Source: Polyangium sp. 15x6 (GTDB lineage Bacteria > Myxococcota_A > Polyangia > Polyangiales > Polyangiaceae). From it: a DNA stretch of 64,000 bases. Below the pieces are notes generated by a model. It was not told the origin of the DNA and did not search any database. It saw only the letters and a list, made by a program, of their open reading frames with translations. Numbering within the stretch: the stretch's first letter is position 1; each line of letters starts with the position of its first letter. The position numbers and the translations under genes are program-made. The DNA is taken from positions 1 through 64,000 of the forward strand of contig NZ_JASBQE010000066.1 of NCBI RefSeq assembly GCF_029960785.1. The letters are read 5' to 3'. Of the stretch, positions 9,634 through 17,869 are shown one piece after another.

Positions 9634-10221
9634 ATGCGCATCGATCTCACGAAGCTCTTTGGCTGGGCCGCGCGGGCGGACCGCGTCGCAATGAACACGC
9701 TCCGTGCCGGGCTCATCGTCGTTCTGGTGTGGATCGGCGCGCTCAAGTTCGTGGAATACGAGGCCGACGGCATCGTCCCGTTCGTCGCGAACAGCCCGTT
9801 CATGAGCTTCTTCTACGATCACCCGGCGCGCGAATACCTGAGCCACATGAACCAGGAGGGCCAGCTCATTGCCGCAAACCGCGCCTGGCACGAGGCGAAT
9901 CACACGTACAGCTTTGCGATCGGCCTGGGTGTCGTCATCGTGGCACTTGGCGTGCTCGTCGCCGCGCACTGGTGGCGGCCGGCGATCGGAGCCGTCGGAA
10001 GCTTCCTCGTCGTAGGGATGTCCTTCGTGACACTCTCGTTCCTCGTCACGACGCCCGAGGCGTGGGTGCCGAGTCTCGGCGACGCCCATCACGGCTTTCC
10101 TTATCTGAGCGGACGAGGGCGCCTCGTGATCAAGGACGTCATCATGCTCGGAGCCGCGCTCGTGACGATGGCCGACTCGGCGAAGGCACATTTGGCGCGT
10201 GCAGACGAGCAACGACGATAG
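9634..10221 (+). CDS. DUF417 (YkgB/RclC-like) inner-membrane protein
   Basis: 195 residues with about four membrane segments (LIVVLVWIGALKFVEYEADG; FAIGLGVVIVALGVLVAAH; IGAVGSFLVVGMSFVTLSF; DVIMLGAALVTMA). The motif WIGALKFVEYEADGI and the ending GRLVIKDVIMLG are typical of DUF417. The family includes E. coli RclC, which is linked to reactive-chlorine resistance; a similar role here is inference. A strong ribosome-binding site (GGAGAAGGG) precedes the ATG. It lies downstream of the ECF sigma gene, which suggests a stress-response unit. Confidence 0.9.
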   Translation: MRIDLTKLFGWAARADRVAMNTLRAGLIVVLVWIGALKFVEYEADGIVPFVANSPFMSFFYDHPAREYLSHMNQEGQLIAANRAWHEANHTYSFAIGLGVVIVALGVLVAAHWWRPAIGAVGSFLVVGMSFVTLSFLVTTPEAWVPSLGDAHHGFPYLSGRGRLVIKDVIMLGAALVTMADSAKAHLARADEQRR

Positions 10222-10398
10222 GCATGCTCGGGCAAGAGAAGCAGGAGACCACCGACGTCTCGTTCGATGAAGCCCAGCCGAGACGCTCCGGTTGGTCGCG
10301 CACGCGGGACGTGACGATCAGGGCTGGCGAGACAAAGATGGCGCTCTTCAAGCTGCACGGATGCGCTCATCCCGGGCGGTGTGGTAGACCCGAGGACG

Positions 10399-11415
10399 AT
10401 GCACGCGCGGATCCGCACGCTCTCCCTGGCCGTCCTCACCTTCGCCCTCGCCGCCTGCGACAAGAGCATCCCGGAGCCCAATCCCGCGGTCCCCCCGACC
10501 ACCATGGGGCCGAAGGCGGTCTCCGGCTCCAGCGCCCCCACGGCGACCGCCGCGGCGTCCCCCGAGCCGGTGCAGCGTATCCCCGCACCGGCAAGGATCG
10601 TCGCCATTGGTGACCTCCACGGCGACCTCGCGGCGACACGCGCGGCGCTCCGGATCGCTGGGGCGATCGATGACAAGGATCGCTGGGTTGGCAAGGATCT
10701 CATGATCGTGCAAACCGGGGACGAGATCGATCGTGGCGACGAGGATCGCGACATCATCGATCTCTTCGAGCGCCTCGCCGACGAGGCCAAACTCACGGGC
10801 GGCGCCGTGATCGCGCTCAACGGCAACCACGAGCTGATGAACGTCCAGCTCGATCTCCGCTACGTGACCGACGACGCATTCAAGGATTTCGTCGGGATGC
10901 CCGGCGTCACGACCACGGATCCGCGCCTCGGGCGTGTGTCGGAGCCGGGCAAGGCGCGCGCCGCCGCATTCCTTCCTGGCGGCCCGTATGCGAGGAAGCT
11001 CGCGAAGCGCAACCTCTTCGCCATCGTCGGCGACACGATCTTCGTTCATGGGGGCATCTCGCCCAAGCACGTTCGTTATGGCCTCGAGCGCATGAACCGC
11101 GAGGCGAGCGCGTGGATGGACGGCTCCGTGAATCATGTGCCCGCGATCATCACCGCAGAGGACGGCCCTGTCTGGCTGCGGCGGTACTCGGCTGCGAGCG
11201 ATCCGGAGGATTGTCGCGTGCTGAAGGAGACCCTGGCGATGCTCTCGGCCAAGCGCATGGTCGTCGGCCACACGGTGCAGCGCGGCGGCATCACCTCGGC
11301 GTGCGACGAGCAGGTCTGGCGCATCGACGTGGGGATGTCGAAGTACTACGGGGGCAAACCCGAAGTCCTGGAGATCAAGGGCGCGGAGGTACGGCCGCTG
11401 CGCGCGGATGGCTAG
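10399..11415 (+). CDS. Calcineurin-like metallophosphoesterase lipoprotein (Shewanella-like phosphatase type)
   Basis: 338 residues from the ATG at 10399, chosen because it begins a lipoprotein signal (LAVLTFALAAC). A GTG at 10381 would add six residues. A Pro/Ala/Ser linker precedes the phosphoesterase domain. The metal-binding blocks are all present: GDLHGD, GDEIDRG, GNHE, then FVHGGI and VVGHTVQRGG. Together they match Ser/Thr-phosphatase-like enzymes of the PPP/Shelph group. The enzyme is expected to be anchored in the envelope and to use Mn/Fe. The natural substrate is unknown. Confidence 0.9.
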   Translation: MHARIRTLSLAVLTFALAACDKSIPEPNPAVPPTTMGPKAVSGSSAPTATAAASPEPVQRIPAPARIVAIGDLHGDLAATRAALRIAGAIDDKDRWVGKDLMIVQTGDEIDRGDEDRDIIDLFERLADEAKLTGGAVIALNGNHELMNVQLDLRYVTDDAFKDFVGMPGVTTTDPRLGRVSEPGKARAAAFLPGGPYARKLAKRNLFAIVGDTIFVHGGISPKHVRYGLERMNREASAWMDGSVNHVPAIITAEDGPVWLRRYSAASDPEDCRVLKETLAMLSAKRMVVGHTVQRGGITSACDEQVWRIDVGMSKYYGGKPEVLEIKGAEVRPLRADG

Positions 11416-11471
11416 CAGCGTCAGGCCGGGAGGGCCTCGCCCAGGCAGCGGGCACCCGTCGGTCCCCCGGT

Positions 11472-11774
11472 TCAGGGTCTCTGGTCGACCTCGCGGGCAC
11501 GCAGCGCCCCATCAGGTTGCACGGTCCCCTCGACCTCGACCCGCCGACCCGCCTTGACATCGGCACAGGTGCCGTCGTCGAACCTCGTGCCAGCGTGCGT
11601 CGCGACCCGCAGGTTCGCCACGGTGAACACCAGGTTTGGGCAGGTTCCGGATACATTTGCAACCGATCCCGTGATCTCGACGTGGTTGTCCTGTGCCCGG
11701 GCGCGCCGGCCCCCAGCGGAGACCAGACACACGAGGCTCGCTGCTGCGAGCAGGAACATCGATTTCGTCCTCAT
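11472..11774 (-). CDS. Small secreted DUF5666-like protein
   Basis: 100 residues starting at MRTKSMFLL, followed by a signal peptide ending near RARAQD. The mature part (HVEITGSVANVSG... GTRFDDGTCADVKAGRRVEVEG) resembles the OB-like DUF5666 repeat, in which a metal or ligand role has been proposed but not shown. A longer frame to 11909 is rejected because it would bury the signal peptide. It stands alone between two convergent or independent genes. Confidence 0.7.
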   Translation of the reverse strand: MRTKSMFLLAAASLVCLVSAGGRRARAQDNHVEITGSVANVSGTCPNLVFTVANLRVATHAGTRFDDGTCADVKAGRRVEVEGTVQPDGALRAREVDQRP

Positions 11775-11964
11775 GCTGTGGAATGCAGCAGGCTCCATGC
11801 CGATCCGGTGTGCGCGCCGGGCGCGGCGGCGCCGCTCGGGGTCGACCGAGGGCACCCCGAGGTTATGAGGCCGCGGGTTCGCTTCGTCGGCAAGCGGCAG
11901 CCTCGACATGCATTCGACCGGCTTTCCGAAGGTACGCCCGACGCCGGCCGCGCGCCGCGTGGAA

Positions 11965-13548
11965 TCACTCGCGGGCGTAGTACGCCACCGAATCCGCCTC
12001 GGGGATCGACACCGTCACCCCGCGCACCTTGCCCCAGGCGTCGCGGCGGAAATCGAACACGTACATGTAGAGGCCGTCGTGCACGAATTGCGCCGGCCCC
12101 AGCGGCAGCAGCGACATCGGCTTGCCCTGGCCCGGCTGCGCGATCTCGACCGCGTCGCCGACGATACGCACCTGGATGGAGTCGTATTCGAAGCTGTCGG
12201 CCAAAGCGCGGCGCAGATCCATCGGCACGGCAGCGTCGAGCCGATAACGGCCGGCGTAGTCCGGAGGCGGCGGCACACGCAGCGCCACGGTGCGCAGCGG
12301 CGGATGCGCGCCCAGGCCGATCGCGTCGGCCAGCGCGTTGCGGATCTCGACGACCAGTTTGCCGCCGCCACTGCCGTTGGTCAGGATCACATAGCCGTCG
12401 CCCGTTTCCGGATACCCTTCCATGAAGGCCAGGTAGCTATCGTTGGCGCCCATGTGGAAGAAATGTCGGCCCACGCCGGTGCCGCCCAGGCGCGGCCCCA
12501 GGCCGAACACGCTCGGCGATACCTCGGTCATCATCGCCATCGCCAGGGGCTGCGGCAGGAAATCGGCGCGGCCCTGATAGCTCTGGATCAAGCCGCCCAC
12601 GAACCGCCCCAGATCGTATGCGCTGGTCCACAGGCCAGACGCCCCGGTCTCGGCGAAACTTTGCCAACCGCGCGGTAATGCCGTCGGTGCGCCGTTGCTG
12701 TCGTGCGCCTTGGCGACCTTGCCGCGCGCGGCCTGCAACGGGCTTTCGAACGTGCTGCGCCGCATGCCCAGCGGCGCGAACACCTGCTCTTCGGCCAACT
12801 GCCGCAGCGACCTGCCGGTCGCATCCTCGATCGCCACCTCTTCGACCGTGATGCCGCCGCCCGAGTAATCGTTGAGCATCCCCGGTGCGTGCTTGAACCG
12901 CACCGCCTCGCCCTTGGCGGGCGCCTGCCCGTCGAGCACCTGCACCAGCGTCGGCAGCGATTCGCCGGGCTGGTAATCCGCGAATCCGTGCACGCCCAGC
13001 CCCGACGTATGCGACATCAGCATGCGCAAGGTCACCCGCGGCTGGGGCACCTCGGCGGAGGCTGGCAGTTTCCAGCGCTTCAGGTAATCGTCGACGTTGC
13101 GGTCCAGCTCGAGTTGTCCCTGCGCGACCAACCGCAGCGTCGTCGCCGCCGTCACCACTTTGCTGATCGACCCGACCGAGAACAGCGTATCGCCATCGAC
13201 TTTGTCCTGCGTGCCGATCTCGCGCACGCCGTAGCCGACCGCCTGCACCACCTCACCATTTCTCAGCACCGCGACCGCCACCCCGGGCACCTTGTAGTGA
13301 CGCATGCGCTCGGCCAACGACCAGCGCGGCGCCGCATCGCTCAGCGCGATCACGTTGGGGCGCAGTCCCTGGTCGAGGGCAGCGAGCGGATTTGGCCCTG
13401 CCGGCGTCTGCGCTTGCGCGGACTCGACCTTCCGCGCCGTGGACGCGGTATCGCTTGGCGTCGTGGCCTCCTTGGTCTTACCGCCGCACGCGGGTATGGC
13501 CAGAAGTGCACAGGCGCACGCCACATGGATTCCCGAGCGGTTCCACAT
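11965..13548 (-). CDS. Serine hydrolase, beta-lactamase class C-like lipoprotein with C-terminal extension
   Basis: 527 residues from MWNRSGIHVACACALLAIPAC, a lipoprotein signal; the frame extends to 13611 but that start lacks one. The SxxK motif is SISK in LFSVGSISKVVTA, the tyrosine motif is YSGGG, and HMGAND sits in the HxG position. About 150 residues after the catalytic domain form a beta-rich extension (YAGRYRLDAAVPM... YMYVFDFRRDAWG), as in D-aminopeptidase and esterase members. It is the second of three class C-like hydrolases in this window. The substrate is unknown. Confidence 0.9.
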   Translation of the reverse strand: MWNRSGIHVACACALLAIPACGGKTKEATTPSDTASTARKVESAQAQTPAGPNPLAALDQGLRPNVIALSDAAPRWSLAERMRHYKVPGVAVAVLRNGEVVQAVGYGVREIGTQDKVDGDTLFSVGSISKVVTAATTLRLVAQGQLELDRNVDDYLKRWKLPASAEVPQPRVTLRMLMSHTSGLGVHGFADYQPGESLPTLVQVLDGQAPAKGEAVRFKHAPGMLNDYSGGGITVEEVAIEDATGRSLRQLAEEQVFAPLGMRRSTFESPLQAARGKVAKAHDSNGAPTALPRGWQSFAETGASGLWTSAYDLGRFVGGLIQSYQGRADFLPQPLAMAMMTEVSPSVFGLGPRLGGTGVGRHFFHMGANDSYLAFMEGYPETGDGYVILTNGSGGGKLVVEIRNALADAIGLGAHPPLRTVALRVPPPPDYAGRYRLDAAVPMDLRRALADSFEYDSIQVRIVGDAVEIAQPGQGKPMSLLPLGPAQFVHDGLYMYVFDFRRDAWGKVRGVTVSIPEADSVAYYARE

Positions 13549-14024
13549 GAGGATCGCGAGCGTACGCGGGGAACGGAATCCGCGCAAGGCACGCAGCGTG
13601 AAACGGCGCACGCCCGGCGTCGATCCGCGGCGTCACTCGAAGGCGCACCACGAGGCGAGCCCCCTTCCGTGGACAAACCCAAAGGCGCGAAGACTCTTCG
13701 CCTATCCTGGGATCGCGAGCAGCACCGGCGCCCTGAACTCAGCGACCAGGGCGACAGGGTCGAGGTCCTCGCCGGGGCCCTCGACGTGGGCACCACCGCT
13801 GCGCCGGAAGCGTGCTCAGCGTCACGGAGGCTGAAATCCAGGCTCATTTGTCCCCAATGAACTTTGTGACGTTCTTGACATAACACACAAAATTATTGTA
13901 CAAGCTTGCTGTGCTTCATCACAGCGCCGTGCTGCTTGAACCTCGCCTCGGAGTCTCCGGACCAGGTGCACCGCTGCAAGGCGCCCGCGTTGGACGACGT
14001 GATCGAATGAATAGGTGAGGACAC
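13549..14024. other. Intergenic region with an AT-rich promoter island
   Basis: The first 300 bp show no coding signal I can assign. The last 150 bp contain a distinctly AT-rich island (13861-13920) with a promoter-like element upstream of the lipoprotein gene at 14025. Confidence 0.5.
13875..13903 (+). promoter_or_regulatory. Candidate sigma-70-type promoter for the pentad-repeat lipoprotein
   Basis: A perfect TTGACA at 13875-13880 is followed, after 16-17 bp of AT-rich sequence, by TGTACA/GTACAA at 13897-13903. The -10 element is weak, but the island stands out from high-GC surroundings and lies about 120 bp before the ATG. Confidence 0.45.
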
Positions 14025-14906
14025 ATGAACCGTTTCGTCATTTTATTGTTGGTTGTGGCTCCCGCGCTGTACGGATGCGCGATGGCGGGCGACGCGGCCG
14101 AGGAGGCCGGGTCGGAGGACGTGGGCACGGCCGAGGACGAGATCAACATCCTCAACTCGCTGCTGCCGAACGCGCTCGTGCCGAACGCACTCGTGCCGAA
14201 CTCTCTCGTGTCGAACGGACTCGCGCCGAGCTCGCTCGTGTCGAATGCGCTCGCGCCGGGCTCGCTCTCGTCGGGCGCGCTGGCCGCGATTCAGGACGCG
14301 GGCCAGGGGGGCGAATACTCTCGGTTGTTCGTCCAGTATGCGGTGAGCTGCGCCTTCACCAGCTCCCAGTCATTCAGCTTCTCCTGGACGGACAGCCTGA
14401 GCGTGGTGCACAATGAAACCTACTGGGGCGCCATCGGGCTCGCGTCTGGTTGGGCGACAGGCTCGCTGTCGCTGGGCGGCCAGCGGGCGGTCACGGCGTG
14501 CCTGGCCGCCAGGACGAACCTCTACGGGACCTCGGTGACGCTCTCGGCCCGTCACCCCACGAATACGGCGCTGGCCACCAGCCCGACGGAGCGGGTTCAA
14601 TACCCCCTCCGGGAGGGGGCTTTCTGGGGCAACCTCTTCCTCGAGACACCGGAGATTTATTCGTGCTACGACCCCAACAACGTGGCGGACGCTCGCAGCC
14701 AGGTCCGATTCTGCGCTGCGGGAGACAACAGCGTTTCGCCGACGGCCTACTGCAGCAACATCGTGAGCGTGGGCGCGTGCTCGGACGAGTGCTTGCTGTA
14801 CAATGATCCAAACCCCTCCCCGGACCCCTACCCGGACGAGCTGGGCTATTTCGAGTGTGACAACAACACCTCCCCCATCACCACGTTCTTCAACATCGCC
14901 ATGTAG
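14025..14906 (+). CDS. Lipoprotein with nine pentad repeats and a Cys-containing C-terminal domain
   Basis: 293 residues. The signal MNRFVILLLVVAPALYGC ends in a lipobox. Residues about 43-88 are nine five-residue repeats of the form N-[AGS]-L-x-[PSA] (NSLLP NALVP NALVP NSLVS NGLAP and so on). The rest (residues 95-293) has paired Cys residues and aromatic motifs (FSFSWTDSL; SARHPTN; EIYSCYDPNN) and matches no domain I can name. A good ribosome-binding site (AGGTGAGG) precedes the ATG. Similar pentad tracts are known in Polyangiales exported proteins of unknown function. It is probably an outer-surface lipoprotein. Confidence 0.85.
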   Translation: MNRFVILLLVVAPALYGCAMAGDAAEEAGSEDVGTAEDEINILNSLLPNALVPNALVPNSLVSNGLAPSSLVSNALAPGSLSSGALAAIQDAGQGGEYSRLFVQYAVSCAFTSSQSFSFSWTDSLSVVHNETYWGAIGLASGWATGSLSLGGQRAVTACLAARTNLYGTSVTLSARHPTNTALATSPTERVQYPLREGAFWGNLFLETPEIYSCYDPNNVADARSQVRFCAAGDNSVSPTAYCSNIVSVGACSDECLLYNDPNPSPDPYPDELGYFECDNNTSPITTFFNIAM

Positions 14907-15041
14907 GGCGTCGGCGGCCAGACCACGAGAGCTGCCGGGCTCCCGCCCGGGACCGACGAACGGGCTTGACGGGCTCGACGCCGCTGCTTTCGGCAATCTC
15001 CATCTTCCCTCCGCGGACAAACCTGGTCTACGTTGGCGGGC

Positions 15042-15866
15042 GTGCCCCGAAAAACCGTTCTTCTCGACCAGGTAGATGCGCAGCTCGTCGACGACGCCGA
15101 GCGTGCGGTACGGGCTGCGAAAGCCCTGCTTCCCGCGCGCCTGACGCGGACCAAGCTCACCCCGGAAGCCAGCGCGGAGCTCGTGCGACAGCTCGTCGCA
15201 CGCGGGCTCGAGCGCGGTCCGAAGTCGATCCGTATTCCCCTCGCGGCGCAGATCGAGAGCCTCCTCCAGGGTGGCGCGCGTGTTCCGCTCAAGGACGTCG
15301 GCAAGCGCGTCAAGGGAGCCACGACGGCTGAAATCAACGCCGCGCTCGGCAAGCTCGCCCGTGAAGGGCGTGCGCGCGTCGTGGTGCGGACGCAGGTGGA
15401 CGTGCTGGTCGGGCCCGACGAACGTGCGCTCGATCCAGCCGAGATCGCGCAGCTTTCGAAGGTGGCGGACCAGCTCGGCAAGACCCTGAAGAAGGCTCGA
15501 GCCAAGGGCCTACCACGCTCGATTTTGCAGGAAGATCTCGCGGCGCTCTTCGCGCCGCTCCAGCCCTCGCATCGTCTCGCCGCAGCCACGCCGAGCGAGG
15601 CCCCTTCGCATCTCGTCGACGAAGCCCTGCGCCGCCTCGAAGATCCGGCGCTCAAGCTCGTGCGCATCCCGGATCTCGTGCGCTCCTTGAGCAGTCGTCT
15701 CCCGCTCGACGCCATCCACCGCGCGCTTGCCGAGGGCGCGAAGGACGGGACGCTCGAGCTGCGGCCGGAAGCCGGCGCGGAGTTCCTGAAGCCCGAGGAC
15801 GTCCCCCTCTGCCCGCCTGGCCCCCGCGGCACCGTCCTCTCCTACGCGAGGCGCGTTTCGCCGTGA
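15042..15866 (+). CDS. Winged-helix DNA-binding protein of a three-gene ATPase/nuclease operon
   Basis: 274 residues from a GTG at 15042; a TTG at 15033 is the alternative, and neither has a strong ribosome-binding site. The N-terminal 60 residues are helical and basic. Residues about 65-125 look like a winged helix (IPLAAQIESLLQGG, then TTAEINAALGKLAREGRARVV). A second helix-turn-helix-like segment lies near the C-terminus (LVRIPDLVRSLSSRLPLDAIHRAL). There is no enzyme motif. Its TGA overlaps the ATG of the next gene (TGATG), so the product is very likely made together with the ATPase and acts as its DNA-binding or specificity partner. That role is inferred from context and fold appearance. 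Confidence 0.8.
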   Translation: MPRKTVLLDQVDAQLVDDAERAVRAAKALLPARLTRTKLTPEASAELVRQLVARGLERGPKSIRIPLAAQIESLLQGGARVPLKDVGKRVKGATTAEINAALGKLAREGRARVVVRTQVDVLVGPDERALDPAEIAQLSKVADQLGKTLKKARAKGLPRSILQEDLAALFAPLQPSHRLAAATPSEAPSHLVDEALRRLEDPALKLVRIPDLVRSLSSRLPLDAIHRALAEGAKDGTLELRPEAGAEFLKPEDVPLCPPGPRGTVLSYARRVSP

Positions 15867-17869
15867 TGGAGAACCCGTTTCAGGCCATCCACGCGGATGC
15901 ATGGGATCCGACGCCCATCGATGTCCCCTCGATCAACGAGCGCGCGAGCTCCCTCGTTCGCGCGCACATCGAACAGCTTCGAGACGCCGGGGCTCGCGAA
16001 GGAACGGCCGCCCGCTCGACGTCGATCCTGCTGCTCGGCCCTGCTGGCATCGGCAAGACGCACCTGTTCACGCGACTGCGCAAGCAGGTGGGTCCACGCG
16101 CCGTCTTCGTGCACACCCGGCCCGAGGTCGGCGTCGATCCGTCGCCCCGACACGTGCTCTCTGCGACGCTGCGTTCGCTCAGGCAGCCGGTGATCCAGCA
16201 GCAACACCGGCAGATCGACGTGATCGTCGGGGCCATGCTCGCGACGCTCGAGGGCGGCCGCCCTCACTTCCCCTTGTCGTTCATCGACGACTGTTCGAGG
16301 CAGCCGCCCGACACGCAGCGCGAGATCATCGAGCGTGCCGTCGCGCGGGCAGAGGATCGTTTTCCAGACACATCCGCGCGATATCTCGAGCACCTCCTGC
16401 GCCTGCCCTTCGCAGACCGTCTGAGCCAGCGTGCGCTCTTCGCGTGGCTCTCGGGCGAGGAGCCGAGCCAGGCGCAGCTCGACATGATCGGCGAGCGCGC
16501 TGCCCTGCGCGAGGACGATCTCATCCTCGCGCTGCGCACCCTCGGCGTGGTGGCGACGTTCGGTGCGCCTATCGTGCTCGTGTTCGATCAGCTCGAGAAC
16601 CTCGCGGAAGAGGAGGGAAAGACGAGCCGGATCATCCGGCACGCGCGCCTCGTGAGCGAGCTCCGCGACACGGTGCGCGGGCTCGTGATCGTGCAGATGG
16701 CGCTCGACGCCGTCTGGATGCAGCGCATCCATCCGGTGCTCCACGCCAGCATGCGGGATCGGCTCGAGGAGAAGATCGAACACCTCGCGCTCCCGACCCC
16801 CGAGGAGCGGCGAGAGCTCATCGAACGCTGGAGGAGCGCGCTGCCCGACAAGAGCAAGCCGTTTCCGCATCCGTTCTCGACGAGACAAGTCGATTCATGG
16901 CTGGTCATGCCGGGAATGACGCCGCGTATGCTGATGCAAAGCTGCGGTGAGGCGTACCAGCGTCGAGCCCTGCCCGAAGCAGAAGAAACCGAGCCCGTCG
17001 ATACCTCCCCGGACGAACGCCTCGAGGTAGCCTGGCAAGAGCTCCTCGGGCGAGCACGGAAGCGAATCGACGAGGCCGCGGCAGAGGCCCAGGGCGTGGC
17101 AGGAGAGAGTGTCCGCGCAGGGCTCCTCGCGGCGCTTTCGGTCGCGCAGGTCAAGGCCGAGACGGGCGAGACGGAAGGGGCTCCTGCGCTGCGCATTCGC
17201 AGGGCCGACGGCGGCTGCGACATGCTCTTCGTGCAGCACGCACACCATACCTCCCTCGCCCGGGTCCTGCGCGCAGCGATCGCGCTCGCCGACGAGCGCA
17301 GGGTCCTGCTCTTGCGCGAGCAAGCGTTCGCGATCCCGCCGACCTGGAAAGAGGTTCACAAGCTCCTCGGCACGTTCACGGGGAAGGCCAATGCTTCGTT
17401 CCTGCCGATCGAACGCGAGGCTCTGGCACGGCTCCTCGCCGTCGAACACCTGCTCGGCGCGGCACGTTCGCAGGATCTGAGCGACGACGTCGGCAGGGGC
17501 ATTCCGTACGACACGGTGATGGACTGGGCCCGGCGCACACTCGGATGCAATGCGTGGAGGCCGGTGGAAGCCCTGCTTTTCGTGGCAACGTTGCCCGTCT
17601 CCGCGCCCCCCGCATCTCCGCCGCCTCCCGCCCATCCCCGAGAGCGCGCAGAGGAAGCATCTGCTCGCGCGACGGCAAAGGCCCCGGCGGACGGTCCGGT
17701 GCTCCGAGAGCTGCGCAAGCTCCGGGTTGCCTCGATCGATCGCCTCGTGCGAGAGGTGCGCGCGTGTGATCCCATGGCCACGCGTGCGACCGTCATGGAG
17801 GAGCTTGCCAAGCTGCCCATCAAGCGCTTCGGCGGCGCGATCGTCGCGCTGGAGGAGCCATGGCGCTGA
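15866..17869 (+). CDS. AAA+/Orc-like ATPase of the three-gene operon
   Basis: 667 residues from the ATG at 15866 (a GTG lies one codon earlier). Walker A is GPAGIGKTH near residue 60 and Walker B is IVLVFDQLENL near residue 237, with Asp-Gln-Leu-Glu as in Orc/KAP/STAND-like P-loop proteins. The C-terminal 60 residues (VLRELRKLRVASIDRLVREVR... ATVMEELAKL) look like a winged helix. A Pro/Ala-rich linker separates this from the ATPase part. It overlaps the upstream gene by 1 nt and the downstream gene by 10 nt. I do not recognise a named family. The architecture recalls ATPases of multi-gene restriction/defence operons such as BREX or DptF-like proteins, without enough identity to assign it. Confidence 0.85.
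   Translation: MENPFQAIHADAWDPTPIDVPSINERASSLVRAHIEQLRDAGAREGTAARSTSILLLGPAGIGKTHLFTRLRKQVGPRAVFVHTRPEVGVDPSPRHVLSATLRSLRQPVIQQQHRQIDVIVGAMLATLEGGRPHFPLSFIDDCSRQPPDTQREIIERAVARAEDRFPDTSARYLEHLLRLPFADRLSQRALFAWLSGEEPSQAQLDMIGERAALREDDLILALRTLGVVATFGAPIVLVFDQLENLAEEEGKTSRIIRHARLVSELRDTVRGLVIVQMALDAVWMQRIHPVLHASMRDRLEEKIEHLALPTPEERRELIERWRSALPDKSKPFPHPFSTRQVDSWLVMPGMTPRMLMQSCGEAYQRRALPEAEETEPVDTSPDERLEVAWQELLGRARKRIDEAAAEAQGVAGESVRAGLLAALSVAQVKAETGETEGAPALRIRRADGGCDMLFVQHAHHTSLARVLRAAIALADERRVLLLREQAFAIPPTWKEVHKLLGTFTGKANASFLPIEREALARLLAVEHLLGAARSQDLSDDVGRGIPYDTVMDWARRTLGCNAWRPVEALLFVATLPVSAPPASPPPPAHPRERAEEASARATAKAPADGPVLRELRKLRVASIDRLVREVRACDPMATRATVMEELAKLPIKRFGGAIVALEEPWR

Noticed and set aside
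13549-13860. Possible gene remnant with strand-like codon pattern on the minus strand
   Set aside because: A short readable stretch is broken by stops and matches nothing I can name.
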